Below are positions 44,956-54,757 of a DNA stretch of 62,003 nucleotides, in pieces. The stretch is from an uncultured Clostridia bacterium. GTDB lineage: Bacteria; Bacillota; Clostridia; Oscillospirales; Acutalibacteraceae. The DNA lies in NCBI GenBank assembly GCA_947166135.1, contig CAMVDB010000005.1, positions 1 through 62,003 of the forward strand, read 5' to 3'. The number at the start of each line of letters is the position of its first letter. Positions within the stretch are counted from its first letter, which is position 1. A program made the position numbers and the translations under genes. The notes under the pieces were generated by a model that saw nothing but the letters and a program-made list of their open reading frames with translations, was not told the origin of the DNA and ran no database searches.

Positions 44956-45838
44956 GCTTGTCCTCAACAGCTTTCTCGGTATTGCCGAGCGCGTAAACGT
45001 TCTGTTCCTTCCAAACCTCTTCCAAAGCGGCAAAGGTATGAATGATCTCATCCTTGCGTTCGATAACGATGGCGACCAGCAGGGCGTTGATCAGGCTCAG
45101 CGGTGCAACGAGTGTATCGACAACAGATGCAATATCAGATCGAGCCAACAGTACCTCGTCGGCATTCGCAACCAGCGGGGAGATCATGCTGTCGGTGATC
45201 GCGACGACCTGAGCGCCCCGATCATGGGCGAAGTTCATCGCTTCAACAGCCATCGTAGAATAACGCGGAAAGCTGATCCCGATGATCACATCCTTGTCAG
45301 AGATACGGAATAGCTTCTCAAAGGTAGTCGTTTTTGAGGTAGAATCCAGAACATGGACGTTACCGAAAATCAGATCGAGGTAATATGCGAGAAATCCGGC
45401 AATATGGGAAGCGGACTTCACGCCGAAAACATAGATATTCTCGGCATTGATGATCGCGTCGACGGTCTTTTTAAAATCCTCGCGTGAGATCTCGTCGATG
45501 GTACGTTTGATCTTGTCGATATCCTGATTGAGAACACTCTCGACAACGTCATCGTTGCCGATACGACCGGTGGTCACCTCGATACGCTGCATCGAATTCA
45601 GCTTATCGCGGATCATTTCCTGCATCGCCTTCTGCAGATAGGGATAGCCCTCGTAGCCGATCTGGGTCGCAAAACGCACCACGGTACTCTCGCTCACCCC
45701 GACGACTTCGCCGAGCTTGGCGGCAGTCATAAAAGCCGCTTCATCGTAATGTTCTTCGATATAGGAGGCGATACGACGCTGACCCTTGGAGAAGGTCTTG
45801 CGCGACAGATCGATCCTGACTAACAGATTTGATACCAT
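44945..45838 (-). CDS. MurR/RpiR-family transcriptional regulator
   Basis: A 297-residue regulator with an N-terminal helix-turn-helix (about 20-70, TAAKLGEVVGVSESTVVRFA) and a C-terminal SIS sugar-phosphate domain (about 125-255, IYVFGVKSASHIAGF, DVIIGISFPRYS). RpiR proteins usually sense sugar phosphates or muramic-acid sugars. No sugar gene is beside it; it is instead coupled to the BaiN-like gene. Confidence 0.92.
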   Translation of the reverse strand: MVSNLLVRIDLSRKTFSKGQRRIASYIEEHYDEAAFMTAAKLGEVVGVSESTVVRFATQIGYEGYPYLQKAMQEMIRDKLNSMQRIEVTTGRIGNDDVVESVLNQDIDKIKRTIDEISREDFKKTVDAIINAENIYVFGVKSASHIAGFLAYYLDLIFGNVHVLDSTSKTTTFEKLFRISDKDVIIGISFPRYSTMAVEAMNFAHDRGAQVVAITDSMISPLVANADEVLLARSDIASVVDTLVAPLSLINALLVAIVIERKDEIIHTFAALEEVWKEQNVYALGNTEKAVEDKHES

Positions 45839-45869
45839 ATTATCACACTCATTTCATAAACCATCTTTC

Positions 45870-45898
45870 ATTTTATCACATCTACTTGCAAAATACAA
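45870..45898 (-). promoter_or_regulatory. Promoter of the RpiR operon
   Basis: Minus-strand TTGTAT (45893-45898) and TAAAAT (45870-45875) with a 17-base spacer and an extended -10 TG. Confidence 0.6.
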
Positions 45899-45964
45899 TA
45901 ATATTTTGTCAAATTCTGTGGGTTTATGAAATTTTTTCAACATAAAACTGCATAATCGCAGATA

Positions 45965-46594
45965 TCAGTCGTCCTCAGCTCTGATAAGAGGTATTTGCTG
46001 ATATACTTCGGCTACCTTATCGCGCATCCATAATGCCGGAGTGACACGAAGAGAGTAACCGTAACCGTTGTCGCAAGCCCAGTCGAAGGGCTTTGCCTGA
46101 GGCAGTCCGTAGACGGCAAGCAAGGTATTCATGACGCCGCCGTGGGTGATGATCGCAGCGTCGGTGTTGCCGGTCTTGATCAGTCCGTCAACGATACTCT
46201 CGAACATGATACAGATACGACGTGTGAAATCGGCGTTGCTCTCCCCTCTCGGCGGCTTGACGGAGTTGTCGCCCGCGAGCCACTTCGCGAAATCCTCATT
46301 ACCCTTTAACTCGTCAGCCGAACGGTTCTCCCATTCACCGAAATGATATTCCGAAAGCTGATCGATCACCAACGGCTCGATGTTCGGATAGATCAGCCGG
46401 GCGGTTTCAACACATCGCTTCAAGGGAGAAGTAAACACAACCTTCGCGTAGGGATAATCCATAGTCGAATCCAGCCTTTGGATATCCTTTTTACCCTCTT
46501 CGGACAGTGCAACATCTGTAACGCCGATGTATCTGCCCATTAAAGTCGGACTGATCGCGCCGTGACGAATCAGATGGATATAATAAGATTTCAT
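45965..46594 (-). CDS. Histidine phosphatase family protein
   Basis: A 209-residue phosphoglycerate-mutase-fold phosphatase. LIRHGAIS carries the phosphorylated histidine, FTSPLKRCVETA the second motif, YHFGEWENRS the third and ITHGGVM the second catalytic histidine. Members include CobC and phosphoglycerate phosphatases; the substrate cannot be told. It is divergent from the XRE regulator. Confidence 0.9.
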   Translation of the reverse strand: MKSYYIHLIRHGAISPTLMGRYIGVTDVALSEEGKKDIQRLDSTMDYPYAKVVFTSPLKRCVETARLIYPNIEPLVIDQLSEYHFGEWENRSADELKGNEDFAKWLAGDNSVKPPRGESNADFTRRICIMFESIVDGLIKTGNTDAAIITHGGVMNTLLAVYGLPQAKPFDWACDNGYGYSLRVTPALWMRDKVAEVYQQIPLIRAEDD

Positions 46595-46606
46595 GACAGC
46601 ACCTAC

Positions 46607-46646
46607 TTTACAAATTGTAGATTTTAGCTTATACTATTTGTATAAG
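46607..46646 (+). promoter_or_regulatory. Promoter and palindromic operator of the XRE regulator
   Basis: TTTACA (46607-46612) and TATACT (46630-46635) are 17 bases apart. CTTATAC-N5-GTATAAG (46628-46646) is a perfect inverted repeat covering the -10 box and the start site, a position expected for repression, most simply by the XRE protein encoded ten bases downstream. Confidence 0.75.
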
Positions 46647-46656
46647 GAGTGATAAG

Positions 46657-47322
46657 ATGAACCGTGACTTTGCACGTATTATTACATTTTTAAGGAAAGA
46701 ACGCAACCTAAGCCAGAAGCAGGCGGCACAGGAATTGGGTATCTCTCAGGCTCTGTTATCGCACTACGAGAAAGGCATCCGCCAATGCGGTCTGGACTTC
46801 GTCGTCAAGGCGGCTGAATATTACAACGTCAGCTGTGACTATCTGCTCGGCAGAACAGTAGACCGAGAATATGACCTCAGCGAAAACGCTTCGGAAGCAG
46901 AGTCAAAGAAGCAGAACGCCGCACAGATCGTCAACAGAAGGCTGATCGGAAGCATGCTAAGGGTGATCTACGATATATCCGCCTCCGCTAAAAACCGCAG
47001 ACTGGACAGAAACGTCACCAACTACTTCATGCTGTGCGTTTACCGTATGTTCCGCTGTCTTTACGCCGCAAACAAAAATAATCCCGATGAAATGTTCACC
47101 GTTCCGAAAAGTGTATACAGCGGATACAGCAGCTCAGCAATGTCAAAATGCTTTGCAGATATCGAAAGTATGACGAATCACGAAAGTGAAAGCTATCTCA
47201 ATTCACTAGGAACGATAGAGCTCTCTCCCGAGAAGCTCGCCGAAGAATATCCTGATTCTGCCGGCGAGATCTTCAATGTCATTCGTCAGGCGGAAAATAC
47301 GCTGACCAAAATAAAATACTGA
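46657..47322 (+). CDS. XRE-family helix-turn-helix regulator
   Basis: A 221-residue regulator with an N-terminal HTH_3 domain (about 6-65, SQKQAAQELGISQALLSHYE) and a C-terminal helical domain (about 90-221) without a recognised match. The palindrome over its own promoter suggests autoregulation. It may also influence the divergent histidine phosphatase. AAGGAG precedes the ATG. Confidence 0.9.
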   Translation: MNRDFARIITFLRKERNLSQKQAAQELGISQALLSHYEKGIRQCGLDFVVKAAEYYNVSCDYLLGRTVDREYDLSENASEAESKKQNAAQIVNRRLIGSMLRVIYDISASAKNRRLDRNVTNYFMLCVYRMFRCLYAANKNNPDEMFTVPKSVYSGYSSSAMSKCFADIESMTNHESESYLNSLGTIELSPEKLAEEYPDSAGEIFNVIRQAENTLTKIKY

Positions 47323-47331
47323 AAAACAAGA

Positions 47332-47361
47332 CAGGTGGGTCAATCGACCCACCTGATTTTA
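47332..47361. terminator. Bidirectional terminator
   Basis: CAGGTGGGTC and GACCCACCTG form a perfect 10-bp stem with AATC loop, followed by TTTTATT on the plus strand. Located between two convergent genes. Confidence 0.85.
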
Positions 47362-47375
47362 TTACACGTCTGTCG

Positions 47376-49007
47376 TTAATTATTGTTATTAGCAGAGGTA
47401 GTGGTCTTTTTAGCGCCGCGGGAAACCTTGATGGTGATCTCGGAACCTGATTCAACCTTATCGCCCGCCTTATGGCTGACATATTCGATGACCTTGCCCT
47501 CGGCAACGGTATCGCTGTAATCGACATCCATCAGCGCGACCAGTCCGGCACCGGTGATCTCCTCCGCTGCTGCCGTAGAGGACTTGCCGACGACATCGGG
47601 CAGGGTGGTCATCTGCGGTCCCTTACTGACAACAACATACAGGATGTTATCGGAATCGCTGACAATCGGATCACCCGCGGGAGGCTCCTGCGAAATAACG
47701 CTGCCCTTGGGAACAGTATCGCTGAACTCGCCGTCAGCGCTCTTCTTGACCTTGCCCTGGAATGCCTTGACGACGTCCTCGTACTTCTGACCGACGTAGT
47801 TGGTCATAACGGGACCCGTCCACGCCTCAGTCGGAGGCGCGATGGTCATGGGAGCGGTGGAGCCGTTCGTAAACAAGCCCATCATCGGATTTGTAGGTAA
47901 CCAGAACAAACCGACCGCAGAGAACAGCAGAAGCGCTACGATCGTCGCAACCAAACCGACAGCGGTGGGATTCACACCGGAGCGTGCGCGCTCGCCCTCG
48001 GTCTTGATGGGCGTCATGCTGGCAGTACGGGAGATCTCATCCTGGATCGCCTGAACCGTAGAGGATACGGAGAGCTGTGCTCTGAGCTCATCAAAATCAG
48101 CAATACGCTGGTCAGCCTTCATCTGCAGACCGTTCGCGAGAGCGGTCACGACATGGGGCGGCAATCGCTTGACGGTCGTGGTGCTGATCAGGAGGCGCGC
48201 GTCCTTCTCTCGCTCCTTGGCGCTAGCCGGGAGATTTCCGGTCAACGCATAAAACAGCGTAGCAGTCAAGCCGTAGATATCCGTCGCGGAATCCAGTGGA
48301 AAATTATCAAGGTACTGCTCGGGTGCGGCACAGCCGCTGTAGAGCTGAGATTTCAGCATCGTACCGCGCTTACGCTCATTTTCGGTGCTGAATCCGCCGA
48401 GCTTGAGCTTACCTCCGGCTGTTACATAAAGATTTGAGGGAGATACGGCGTAGTGACCGACACCGAGCTTGTGAAGGTTCTCGATCAGTGTGATGATCGG
48501 CATAAAGAGCGGACGGGCGGAATCCCACTCGAGATGACCGCCGCTGTGCTCAACATAGTCGGTAAAGGACAGCAGGTCGTCGTTCTCTTCGATGACATAA
48601 GCGGTATTATTCTCAGCGAATATATCGACGATCTCGATCATCGCGCTCTTGTCGCTGAGGGTATTGACTGTTTCATAATAACTGCGAAAGTCAGAGAGAG
48701 CACGGTCAAAGCTCGCTCTGTCCTCGGATTCGACATACAAAGAGGTTTCATCCTGTTCTCTGTCGAACAGACCGATCGGCAGGAACTCGCGGATCGAAAG
48801 CACGGTGCCGTTCTCTTTATCATAACCGAGATAACGGGTGCTCTCACCGTTGGTCTCAAGATTTTTCGCTACTACATATTTATTATTCAATACAGTACCG
48901 TAAGGCAGAAACGGTGCTGACTGCTTCTCGGAATTATTAAAACCGCAGGTCTCACAGACCGCATCGGCGGCGGGAATCTCATTTAAGCAACCCATACACA
49001 AAGGCAT
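47376..49007 (-). CDS. Membrane PASTA pseudokinase with zinc ribbon
   Basis: A 543-residue protein: zinc ribbon (C4, C7, C18, C21), a protein-kinase-like domain (about 37-315), one membrane helix (about 348-370) and two extracellular PASTA domains (about 390-530). Kinase catalytic residues are missing: the VAIK lysine is R73 in SIREFLP, HRD is replaced by H185-Y-A, and DFG by G205-F-S. Structural residues such as AAPEQY and TDIYGL remain. It is therefore probably a pseudokinase that senses wall fragments by PASTA and signals by binding. Monocistronic between its promoter and a terminator. Confidence 0.9.
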   Translation of the reverse strand: MPLCMGCLNEIPAADAVCETCGFNNSEKQSAPFLPYGTVLNNKYVVAKNLETNGESTRYLGYDKENGTVLSIREFLPIGLFDREQDETSLYVESEDRASFDRALSDFRSYYETVNTLSDKSAMIEIVDIFAENNTAYVIEENDDLLSFTDYVEHSGGHLEWDSARPLFMPIITLIENLHKLGVGHYAVSPSNLYVTAGGKLKLGGFSTENERKRGTMLKSQLYSGCAAPEQYLDNFPLDSATDIYGLTATLFYALTGNLPASAKEREKDARLLISTTTVKRLPPHVVTALANGLQMKADQRIADFDELRAQLSVSSTVQAIQDEISRTASMTPIKTEGERARSGVNPTAVGLVATIVALLLFSAVGLFWLPTNPMMGLFTNGSTAPMTIAPPTEAWTGPVMTNYVGQKYEDVVKAFQGKVKKSADGEFSDTVPKGSVISQEPPAGDPIVSDSDNILYVVVSKGPQMTTLPDVVGKSSTAAAEEITGAGLVALMDVDYSDTVAEGKVIEYVSHKAGDKVESGSEITIKVSRGAKKTTTSANNNN

Positions 49008-49070
49008 TTCGTTGTCCCCCTAAAGAAAATATTCATACAAAATAGTCATACTGACTCGATTTTCCAAAAC

Positions 49071-49100
49071 ATTATAACACAAGTAAAATGGCATAATCAA
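49071..49100 (-). promoter_or_regulatory. Promoter of the pseudokinase gene
   Basis: Minus-strand TTGATT (49095-49100) and TATAAT (49071-49076) with an 18-base spacer. The leader is about 55 bases. Confidence 0.6.
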
Positions 49101-49253
49101 GGCTATAAGTGAAATATGATATTACAATATTGTAAAAACTGAATAAATATCAGCGATTGTTTTCGGCATATTGCACCGAGGTAAAGGATATATGACCAAC
49201 GAACGTAAGCCAATGGATATTGAGTGATCTCCTGATTGTGCGGATAAAAGCAA

Positions 49254-49282
49254 TTGACAAATATGAATGATTATGTTATACT
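49254..49282 (+). promoter_or_regulatory. Promoter of tRNA-Gly
   Basis: TTGACA (49254-49259) and TATACT (49277-49282) are 17 bases apart, close to consensus as expected for a stable RNA gene. Confidence 0.88.
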
Positions 49283-49301
49283 ACACAAAGAAATCAGAAA
49301 T

Positions 49302-49375
49302 GCAGATGTAGTTTAGTGGTAGAACTTCAGCCTTCCAAGCTGACCGTGTGGGTTCGATTCCCATCATCTGCTCCA
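49302..49375 (+). tRNA. tRNA-Gly (anticodon TCC)
   Basis: The acceptor arms GCAGATG and CATCTGC pair, the anticodon loop is CTTCCAA with TCC at 49334-49336, and the T-arm GGTTCGATTCC is standard. The discriminator base is T and CCA is encoded. It reads GGA and GGG glycine codons. Confidence 0.96.
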
Positions 49376-49382
49376 AAAGACT

Positions 49383-49417
49383 AAAGGATGTACCCTCCTC
49401 GGTACATCCTTTTTTAT
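49383..49417 (+). terminator. Terminator of tRNA-Gly
   Basis: AAGGATGTACC and GGTACATCCTT pair, followed by six T residues. Confidence 0.9.
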
Positions 49418-49420
49418 CAG

Positions 49421-49450
49421 AAAAGGGAGCGTCACGGAACGCTCCCTTTT
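49421..49450. terminator. Terminator of the V-ATPase/SecB-like operon
   Basis: AAAAGGGAGCGT and ACGCTCCCTTTT form a perfect stem; on the minus strand TTTTCTGATAAAAA follows. It lies three bases after the SecB-like stop codon. Confidence 0.8.
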
Positions 49451-49452
49451 GC

Positions 49453-49848
49453 TTACTGCTGATTACCGTCGATACGGTAGATCTCCTGGTTGTCGATGTC
49501 GATATTCGGAATGATGACGGGCTGGATGCCGCAGTTGGCAGTCACGGTAGTGATCAGCGCCTTGGCATACGGGAACAGCGACTTGAAGGTCTCGGTATGG
49601 ATCAGCTCTTTCTTCTCCTTTTCGTCGAAAGCAAAGATGCCGACGATGACGATATGGATCTTGAACTGATCGGGGTTCTCCTTATCGTGGACCTCGATAT
49701 CGAAGGTGCCCTTAGCGACGTTCTTTCCTACGGCATACTGTACCTGATAAGAATACTTGTTGCCCAGTGCAATCTTGGTGCCGTTCTCCAATTCATTGAC
49801 AAATTCGATTTTATCGACCTTATACGCTTGTAGATTTACAATTGACAT
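49453..49848 (-). CDS. SecB-like protein
   Basis: A 131-residue protein resembling the export chaperone SecB. The C-terminal stretch LFPYAKALITTVTANCGI with the following IIPNIDI matches the SecB segment that ends the core fold, and the middle strands alternate as in SecB. Canonical SecB belongs to Proteobacteria; SecB-like proteins in Gram-positives are often linked to toxin-antitoxin or unknown roles. It starts at 49848 (AAAGGAG upstream; an earlier in-frame start adds eight residues) and follows the V-ATPase D gene. Confidence 0.65.
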   Translation of the reverse strand: MSIVNLQAYKVDKIEFVNELENGTKIALGNKYSYQVQYAVGKNVAKGTFDIEVHDKENPDQFKIHIVIVGIFAFDEKEKKELIHTETFKSLFPYAKALITTVTANCGIQPVIIPNIDIDNQEIYRIDGNQQ

Positions 49849-49878
49849 GATCAATTCTCCTTTCGGAAACAAAGTCGT

Positions 49879-50496
49879 TTATTTATCAGCCTTTTGCTTT
49901 TTGATAACCTTCAGTCGAGAGAATTCCTCTCTGTCCTTCTCGTCGAGCGCGTCAGTAATGAACTTCACATCATCCTCAAACTTAGGGATCATGATGTTCT
50001 TCAGCGCGTTCGCGCGCTTCTGAGTCTGCTTGATCGCGACAGCCAGACGATATACGCTGTTTTCGATCTCGGCAAGCTCTACGGTCAAATTTTTCGCCTG
50101 CATGAACAGCGATACCGCCTCGTCGAAGCGGGCGTTCGTAGAATGCAGGCCGTAATGCAGCTCGCTTTCCTCGGGCTTCCCGATCGAGAGGATAGGAATC
50201 TCAACACCCATGATCGAGCGGGAATCCATCGTCACGGAGGTATCGAACGGAATTGTCTTGGACAGTTCGTTACAGAAGCCGAGGGTGATATTCGCTTTCT
50301 CCAGCGCCTTATAAGCATCGGCGAACGCATCGTCAATGCTGCTCTGGATAGCTGAGGCACGGTCGATCAGCGCCATCATCTCACGAATCAGGATATTACG
50401 CTTTTTATCCATCAGCTCATAGCCGACCTTCGCCAAAGCCAGCGACTTCTTCGTCGCCATCAGATTACCTTTTGTTGGTACGGCATGCTGCGCCAT
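49879..50496 (-). CDS. ntpD: V-type ATPase subunit D
   Basis: A 205-residue coiled-coil subunit of the central rotor shaft. VPTKGNLMATKKSLALAKVGYELMDKKRNIL at the start (motif KGNL...K..L..A..G..LLK.K) and KQTQKRANALKNIMIP near the end are diagnostic. Last V-ATPase gene of the operon. Confidence 0.94.
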   Translation of the reverse strand: MAQHAVPTKGNLMATKKSLALAKVGYELMDKKRNILIREMMALIDRASAIQSSIDDAFADAYKALEKANITLGFCNELSKTIPFDTSVTMDSRSIMGVEIPILSIGKPEESELHYGLHSTNARFDEAVSLFMQAKNLTVELAEIENSVYRLAVAIKQTQKRANALKNIMIPKFEDDVKFITDALDEKDREEFSRLKVIKKQKADK

Positions 50497-50543
50497 GCTA
50501 TCACCTCACCTATTATAAAATATAGAGGGTTCTCCCCTATCGA

Positions 50544-51917
50544 TTATTTACCGTAGTACTTATCGAGCAGCTCGTCGTCAACACGATCCAGCTCGCTGCG
50601 AGGCAGCGTAGACAAAAGCTTCCAGCCTAGATCGAGGCTTTGACCGATGTCGCGATCCTCGTTAAAGCCCTGATTGATGAAAGTGCTCTCGAACTGTCTG
50701 CCGAACTCGATATACTTCTTATCAGTATCGGAGAGCTCCTCCTCACCGATAACGGACGCGAGCGAACGCGCGTCGATGACCTTCGCATAGCTTGCGAATA
50801 GCTGATTAGACAGTGCGGGATGGTCGGATCTGGTAAAGCCCTCGCCGATACCGTCCTTCATCAATCGGGACAGCGACGGCAGAACGTTGACAGGCGGATA
50901 GATGCCCTGATTCTGCAGTCCGCGATCGAGAACGATCTGACCCTCGGTGATGTAGCCCGTCAGATCGGGCACCGGATGCGTTATGTCATCGTTCGGCATG
51001 GTCAAAATCGGGATCTGGGTCAGAGAACCTGTCGAGCCCTTGATCATGCCGGCACGCTCATACATGGACGCAAGATCGCTGTACAGGTAACCGGGATAGC
51101 CCTTTCGTCCGGGGATCTCGCCCTTACTTGACGAGAACTCACGCAGAGCCTCGGCATAAGAGGTCATATCCGTCATGATGACGAGGATATGCATATTCAG
51201 CTCAAAGGCGAGGTACTCAGCGACCGTCAGCGCACAGCGCGGGGTCAGGGTACGCTCGATGATCGGGTCGTTACTGAGGTTCAGGAACATCGTAACATGC
51301 TGCATAACGCCCGCTTCCTCAAAGCTTTTTTTAAAATAGTCGGCAACGTCGTTCTTGACGCCCATAGCGGCGAATACCACGCCGAAGTTAGACTCATCCG
51401 CACCGGTGATCTTCGCCTGGCGGACGATCTGCACCGCGAGCTCGTTATGCTTCATACCCGAACCGGAGAAGATCGGCAGCTTTTGTCCGCGGATCAGCGT
51501 AGACAGGGTGTCGATACTCGAAATACCGGTATTGATATAGTTTCTCGGATAGATACGGGAAACCGGATTGATCGCGGTGCCGTTGACATCGCGTTTCTTA
51601 ACGGGGTAGATATCGCCGAGTCCGTCGATCGGTCTGCCTGCGCCGTCGAGGATCCTGCCGACGATCTCGGGAGATAAAGGCATCTCCATCGGATGACCGG
51701 TCAGTCGGGTGGTGGTGTTATCAAGGCTGATATCCCGCGTACCCTCAAAGACCTGCACGACGATGCGATCGCCCTCGATCTGTACGACACGTCCCTGACG
51801 GGATGTGCCGTTATCAAGCTTGATATCGACGATCTCTTCGTATGATACGCCCTTGACGCCGTCAATAACGACCAGAGAGCCGTTGATTTCTTTAACGCCT
51901 ACATATTCTATGATCAT
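50544..51917 (-). CDS. ntpB: V-type ATPase subunit B
   Basis: A 457-residue non-catalytic subunit of the V1 head. Start [32 protein letters not shown] barrel, [14 protein letters not shown] in place of the P-loop, and [24 protein letters not shown] are family signatures. It alternates with three A subunits. Fifteen bases follow subunit A. Confidence 0.96.
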   Translation of the reverse strand: MIIEYVGVKEINGSLVVIDGVKGVSYEEIVDIKLDNGTSRQGRVVQIEGDRIVVQVFEGTRDISLDNTTTRLTGHPMEMPLSPEIVGRILDGAGRPIDGLGDIYPVKKRDVNGTAINPVSRIYPRNYINTGISSIDTLSTLIRGQKLPIFSGSGMKHNELAVQIVRQAKITGADESNFGVVFAAMGVKNDVADYFKKSFEEAGVMQHVTMFLNLSNDPIIERTLTPRCALTVAEYLAFELNMHILVIMTDMTSYAEALREFSSSKGEIPGRKGYPGYLYSDLASMYERAGMIKGSTGSLTQIPILTMPNDDITHPVPDLTGYITEGQIVLDRGLQNQGIYPPVNVLPSLSRLMKDGIGEGFTRSDHPALSNQLFASYAKVIDARSLASVIGEEELSDTDKKYIEFGRQFESTFINQGFNEDRDIGQSLDLGWKLLSTLPRSELDRVDDELLDKYYGK

Positions 51918-51932
51918 GAAACGGCTCCCTCC

Positions 51933-53684
51933 TCAGCTTACTATATTCCGGATCTTTTCATCGATATCCGCGATGTACTCGTCGAACATGCCGAGATTAT
52001 CATTCGGGATATCGTACTTGATCCTAGTGACTTTTTCAAACAGACCCGCTTCGATGATGCGCTTGATCGGAATGTTGCGCGCGACAACGGTCTTTGCCTG
52101 CTCATACAGATGCAGGATCACTTCCATCATGCGCTTCTGTTTTTCGAGCGGGACGTATGTATCGTCCTTATGGAACGCGTTCTGCTGCAGAAAACCGACG
52201 CGGATGATCTTCGCGATCTCAATGATCAGCTTCTGGTCATCGGGAAGAACGTCCGAGCCGATCAGCTTGACGATCTCCATAAGGCGGTTCTCCTCCTGCA
52301 GGAGCGCCGAGATGCTGTTGCGGTACTCGATAAACTCTCTGCCGTAATGCTCATCATAATACGGATCGAGGTCGGTGAAGTACTCGCTGTAGCTGTCCAT
52401 CCAGTTGATGGCGGGATAATGGCGGGCGTACGCGAGAGACTTATCCAGCGCCCAGAAACAGCGGGTAAAACGCTTGGTATTCTGGGTGACAGGCTCGGAG
52501 AAGTCGGAGCCCTGCGGCGATACCGCACCGATGATGGTGACGGAACCCTGAGAACCGCTGAGCACATCGGCTCTGCCGGCTCTCTCATAGAACTCGGACA
52601 GTCGCGAGGGAAGATACGCCGGGAAGCCCTCCTCGGCGGGCATTTCTTCCAATCGGCCGGAGATCTCTCTCAGCGCCTCCGCCCAGCGGGAGGTAGAATC
52701 CGCCATGATCGCGACGTCATACCCCATATCACGGTAGTATTCAGCTAAAGTGATACCGGTGTAGATGGAGGCTTCACGAGCCGCGACGGGCATGTTAGAT
52801 GTGTTGGCAATCAGGGTGGTTCGGTCGGTCAAGGGTCTGCCGGACTTCGGGTCGATCAGTTCGGAGAACTCCTGCAAAACCTGGCTCATCTCATTGCCGC
52901 GCTCGCCGCAGCCGACATAGACGATGATATCCGCGTCGCACCACTTGGCGAGCTGATGCTGGGTCATGGTCTTGCCGGTGCCAAAGCCGCCGGGGATCGC
53001 CGCCGTGCCGCCCTTGGAGATCGGGAACAGCGTATCGATGACGCGCTGACCGGTGATCAGCGGGACGGTAGGCGTCAGGCGCTGTGCAACGGGACGGGGC
53101 GTGCGGATCGGCCAGCGCTGCACGAGGGTCAGCTCGTGAATCGTACCGTATCGATCCTCTAATTTCACGATGACATCGTTGAGCTTATAACAGCCGTTCG
53201 GCTTTACTTCAACGACTTTACCGCTGAGCAGCGGCGGCACCATCATCTTATGGGTAATGATCTGTGTTTCGGGACAGGTGGCGAAGACCTCGCCGCCCTT
53301 GAGTTCATCGCCGACCTTCACGGTGACGGTAACGTCCCATTCCCTCTCGGTATCGAGAGAGGATACCTGAGAGCCGCGGTTGATGAACGCGCCGACTTCC
53401 TTCTCAATCTCGGCGAGCGGTCGCTCAATGCCGTCAAAAATATTGTCGAGGATACCGGGACCGAGCATCAGCGTCATTTGGGTATGGGTTCCCTCAACGG
53501 GATCGCCGGGCTTGAGTCCGGTGGTCTCCTCGTAGCACTGGATCGTAGTAAACTCGGAGGTGATACCGATGATCTCGCCGACCAGTCGCTGCTTACCGAC
53601 GTAGACCATCTCCATCATGGAGAACTCGGTCGCATTCTTCACGATAACGACGGGGCCGTTGATGCCGTATATTACATTTGCCAT
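51933..53684 (-). CDS. ntpA: V-type ATPase catalytic subunit A
   Basis: A 583-residue catalytic subunit. It has the P-loop [11 protein letters not shown] (near residue 235), the A-type non-homologous insert (about 110-190), and [22 protein letters not shown]. It drives ATP hydrolysis or synthesis coupled to ion transport through the membrane ring. Confidence 0.97.
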   Translation of the reverse strand: MANVIYGINGPVVIVKNATEFSMMEMVYVGKQRLVGEIIGITSEFTTIQCYEETTGLKPGDPVEGTHTQMTLMLGPGILDNIFDGIERPLAEIEKEVGAFINRGSQVSSLDTEREWDVTVTVKVGDELKGGEVFATCPETQIITHKMMVPPLLSGKVVEVKPNGCYKLNDVIVKLEDRYGTIHELTLVQRWPIRTPRPVAQRLTPTVPLITGQRVIDTLFPISKGGTAAIPGGFGTGKTMTQHQLAKWCDADIIVYVGCGERGNEMSQVLQEFSELIDPKSGRPLTDRTTLIANTSNMPVAAREASIYTGITLAEYYRDMGYDVAIMADSTSRWAEALREISGRLEEMPAEEGFPAYLPSRLSEFYERAGRADVLSGSQGSVTIIGAVSPQGSDFSEPVTQNTKRFTRCFWALDKSLAYARHYPAINWMDSYSEYFTDLDPYYDEHYGREFIEYRNSISALLQEENRLMEIVKLIGSDVLPDDQKLIIEIAKIIRVGFLQQNAFHKDDTYVPLEKQKRMMEVILHLYEQAKTVVARNIPIKRIIEAGLFEKVTRIKYDIPNDNLGMFDEYIADIDEKIRNIVS

Positions 53685-53686
53685 CG

Positions 53687-54415
53687 TTACACCACCTTCA
53701 AGCCTGAGTTTTCGTTAAACCACGCGTACTGATCCGTCAGTCGGGTATCAAGGGTATCGTCGAGCATGATTCCCCGAGCGGCAATATGTGCCTTGACGCC
53801 GCCGATCAGGATATGGTTGTCGACCCTGATCTCGGCACCGGAGAGCTTCGATTCGATCAGAGCGCGCTTATCTTCATCAGCGGGAGCAATATAAACAATG
53901 CATTTACCGTCGCCCATATTATGCGCGATCTTTCCCAAAGATGTGTTCAGAAAACCGATATAATCATCGGACGCCGCAAAGCTTCTGAGCTTCTCCTCTG
54001 CCTTGCGGAACACCTCATCACGGATCACCTCGCGCTCCGAATACAAGCTGTTCTTCAGTTCAAGCTGCTTTTTCGCGACGCCGTTTACGATCGCGGCGGT
54101 GCGCTTGGTAACGTCGGCACGGATCAACTCATAGGCGTCGTTGAGGCCCTGCTCGGTCGCCTGCTCAACCTTCTCGTTCTTGTACGCTTCGATCTCACGG
54201 GAGATCTGCGCCATATGCTCCTGCGCATCCTGATTGATCGCGTCAAAGAACTTGCTTTCTTTCGTATTATCGGATGCAGACCAAAGAGAAGCTTTCAACT
54301 TCTGCTTACCGGTCTTGTTATTCTCTTTCAGATCCTGCTTCAACTGCTCCTTCTGCTCTTCGGCATTCTGATAGATCGCAGTCAAAAACTTGGAATCATT
54401 GTGGTTGTCGTTCAT
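53687..54415 (-). CDS. V-type ATPase subunit E-like stalk protein
   Basis: A 242-residue, strongly helical protein with a charged N-terminal half (about 1-110) and a globular C-terminal domain (about 140-230, RVDNHILIGGVKAHIAARGI). This is the layout of the E subunit in the peripheral stalk. Its position between F and A genes supports this. The N-terminal 60 residues are longer than usual. Confidence 0.85.
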   Translation of the reverse strand: MNDNHNDSKFLTAIYQNAEEQKEQLKQDLKENNKTGKQKLKASLWSASDNTKESKFFDAINQDAQEHMAQISREIEAYKNEKVEQATEQGLNDAYELIRADVTKRTAAIVNGVAKKQLELKNSLYSEREVIRDEVFRKAEEKLRSFAASDDYIGFLNTSLGKIAHNMGDGKCIVYIAPADEDKRALIESKLSGAEIRVDNHILIGGVKAHIAARGIMLDDTLDTRLTDQYAWFNENSGLKVV

Positions 54416-54440
54416 AATTCACCTTCTCTTGGCGTTTGCG

Positions 54441-54752
54441 TCAGCTCATATCGACGCCGATCGCGTCCTTCACGTACTTCGTGATGCTGTCCTTCGTCCG
54501 TCCGTTTCCGTGGCGGTCGGGGATCTCGATGATCAGCGGTCGCTCGAGATGAAGCTTCAGATCATATACTGTATCACGGATCAGGTTCAACAGCGTAGAT
54601 GTGATCAAAATAACAGCGATATCTTCCTCCTTGACCAGCGAACTGAGCTTTTCGCGGAGTTCGTCCTCCTTATGGAGCACAACGCCGTCCACACCGGACA
54701 TACGCATCCCCATCAGGGTATCAACGTTATCGCTGAGTAAGTACATTCTCAT
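54441..54752 (-). CDS. V-type ATPase subunit F
   Basis: A 103-residue Rossmann-like subunit of the rotor. MYLLSDNVDTLMGMRMSGVDGV and EDIAVILITSTL are typical. Usual length; six bases after the K-subunit gene in transcription order. Confidence 0.9.
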   Translation of the reverse strand: MRMYLLSDNVDTLMGMRMSGVDGVVLHKEDELREKLSSLVKEEDIAVILITSTLLNLIRDTVYDLKLHLERPLIIEIPDRHGNGRTKDSITKYVKDAIGVDMS

Positions 54753-54757
54753 GGTTA

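Noticed and set aside
53786..54484. Plus-strand frame across the subunit E gene
   Set aside because: Antisense to a well-ordered V-ATPase operon, without a promoter or known domain.
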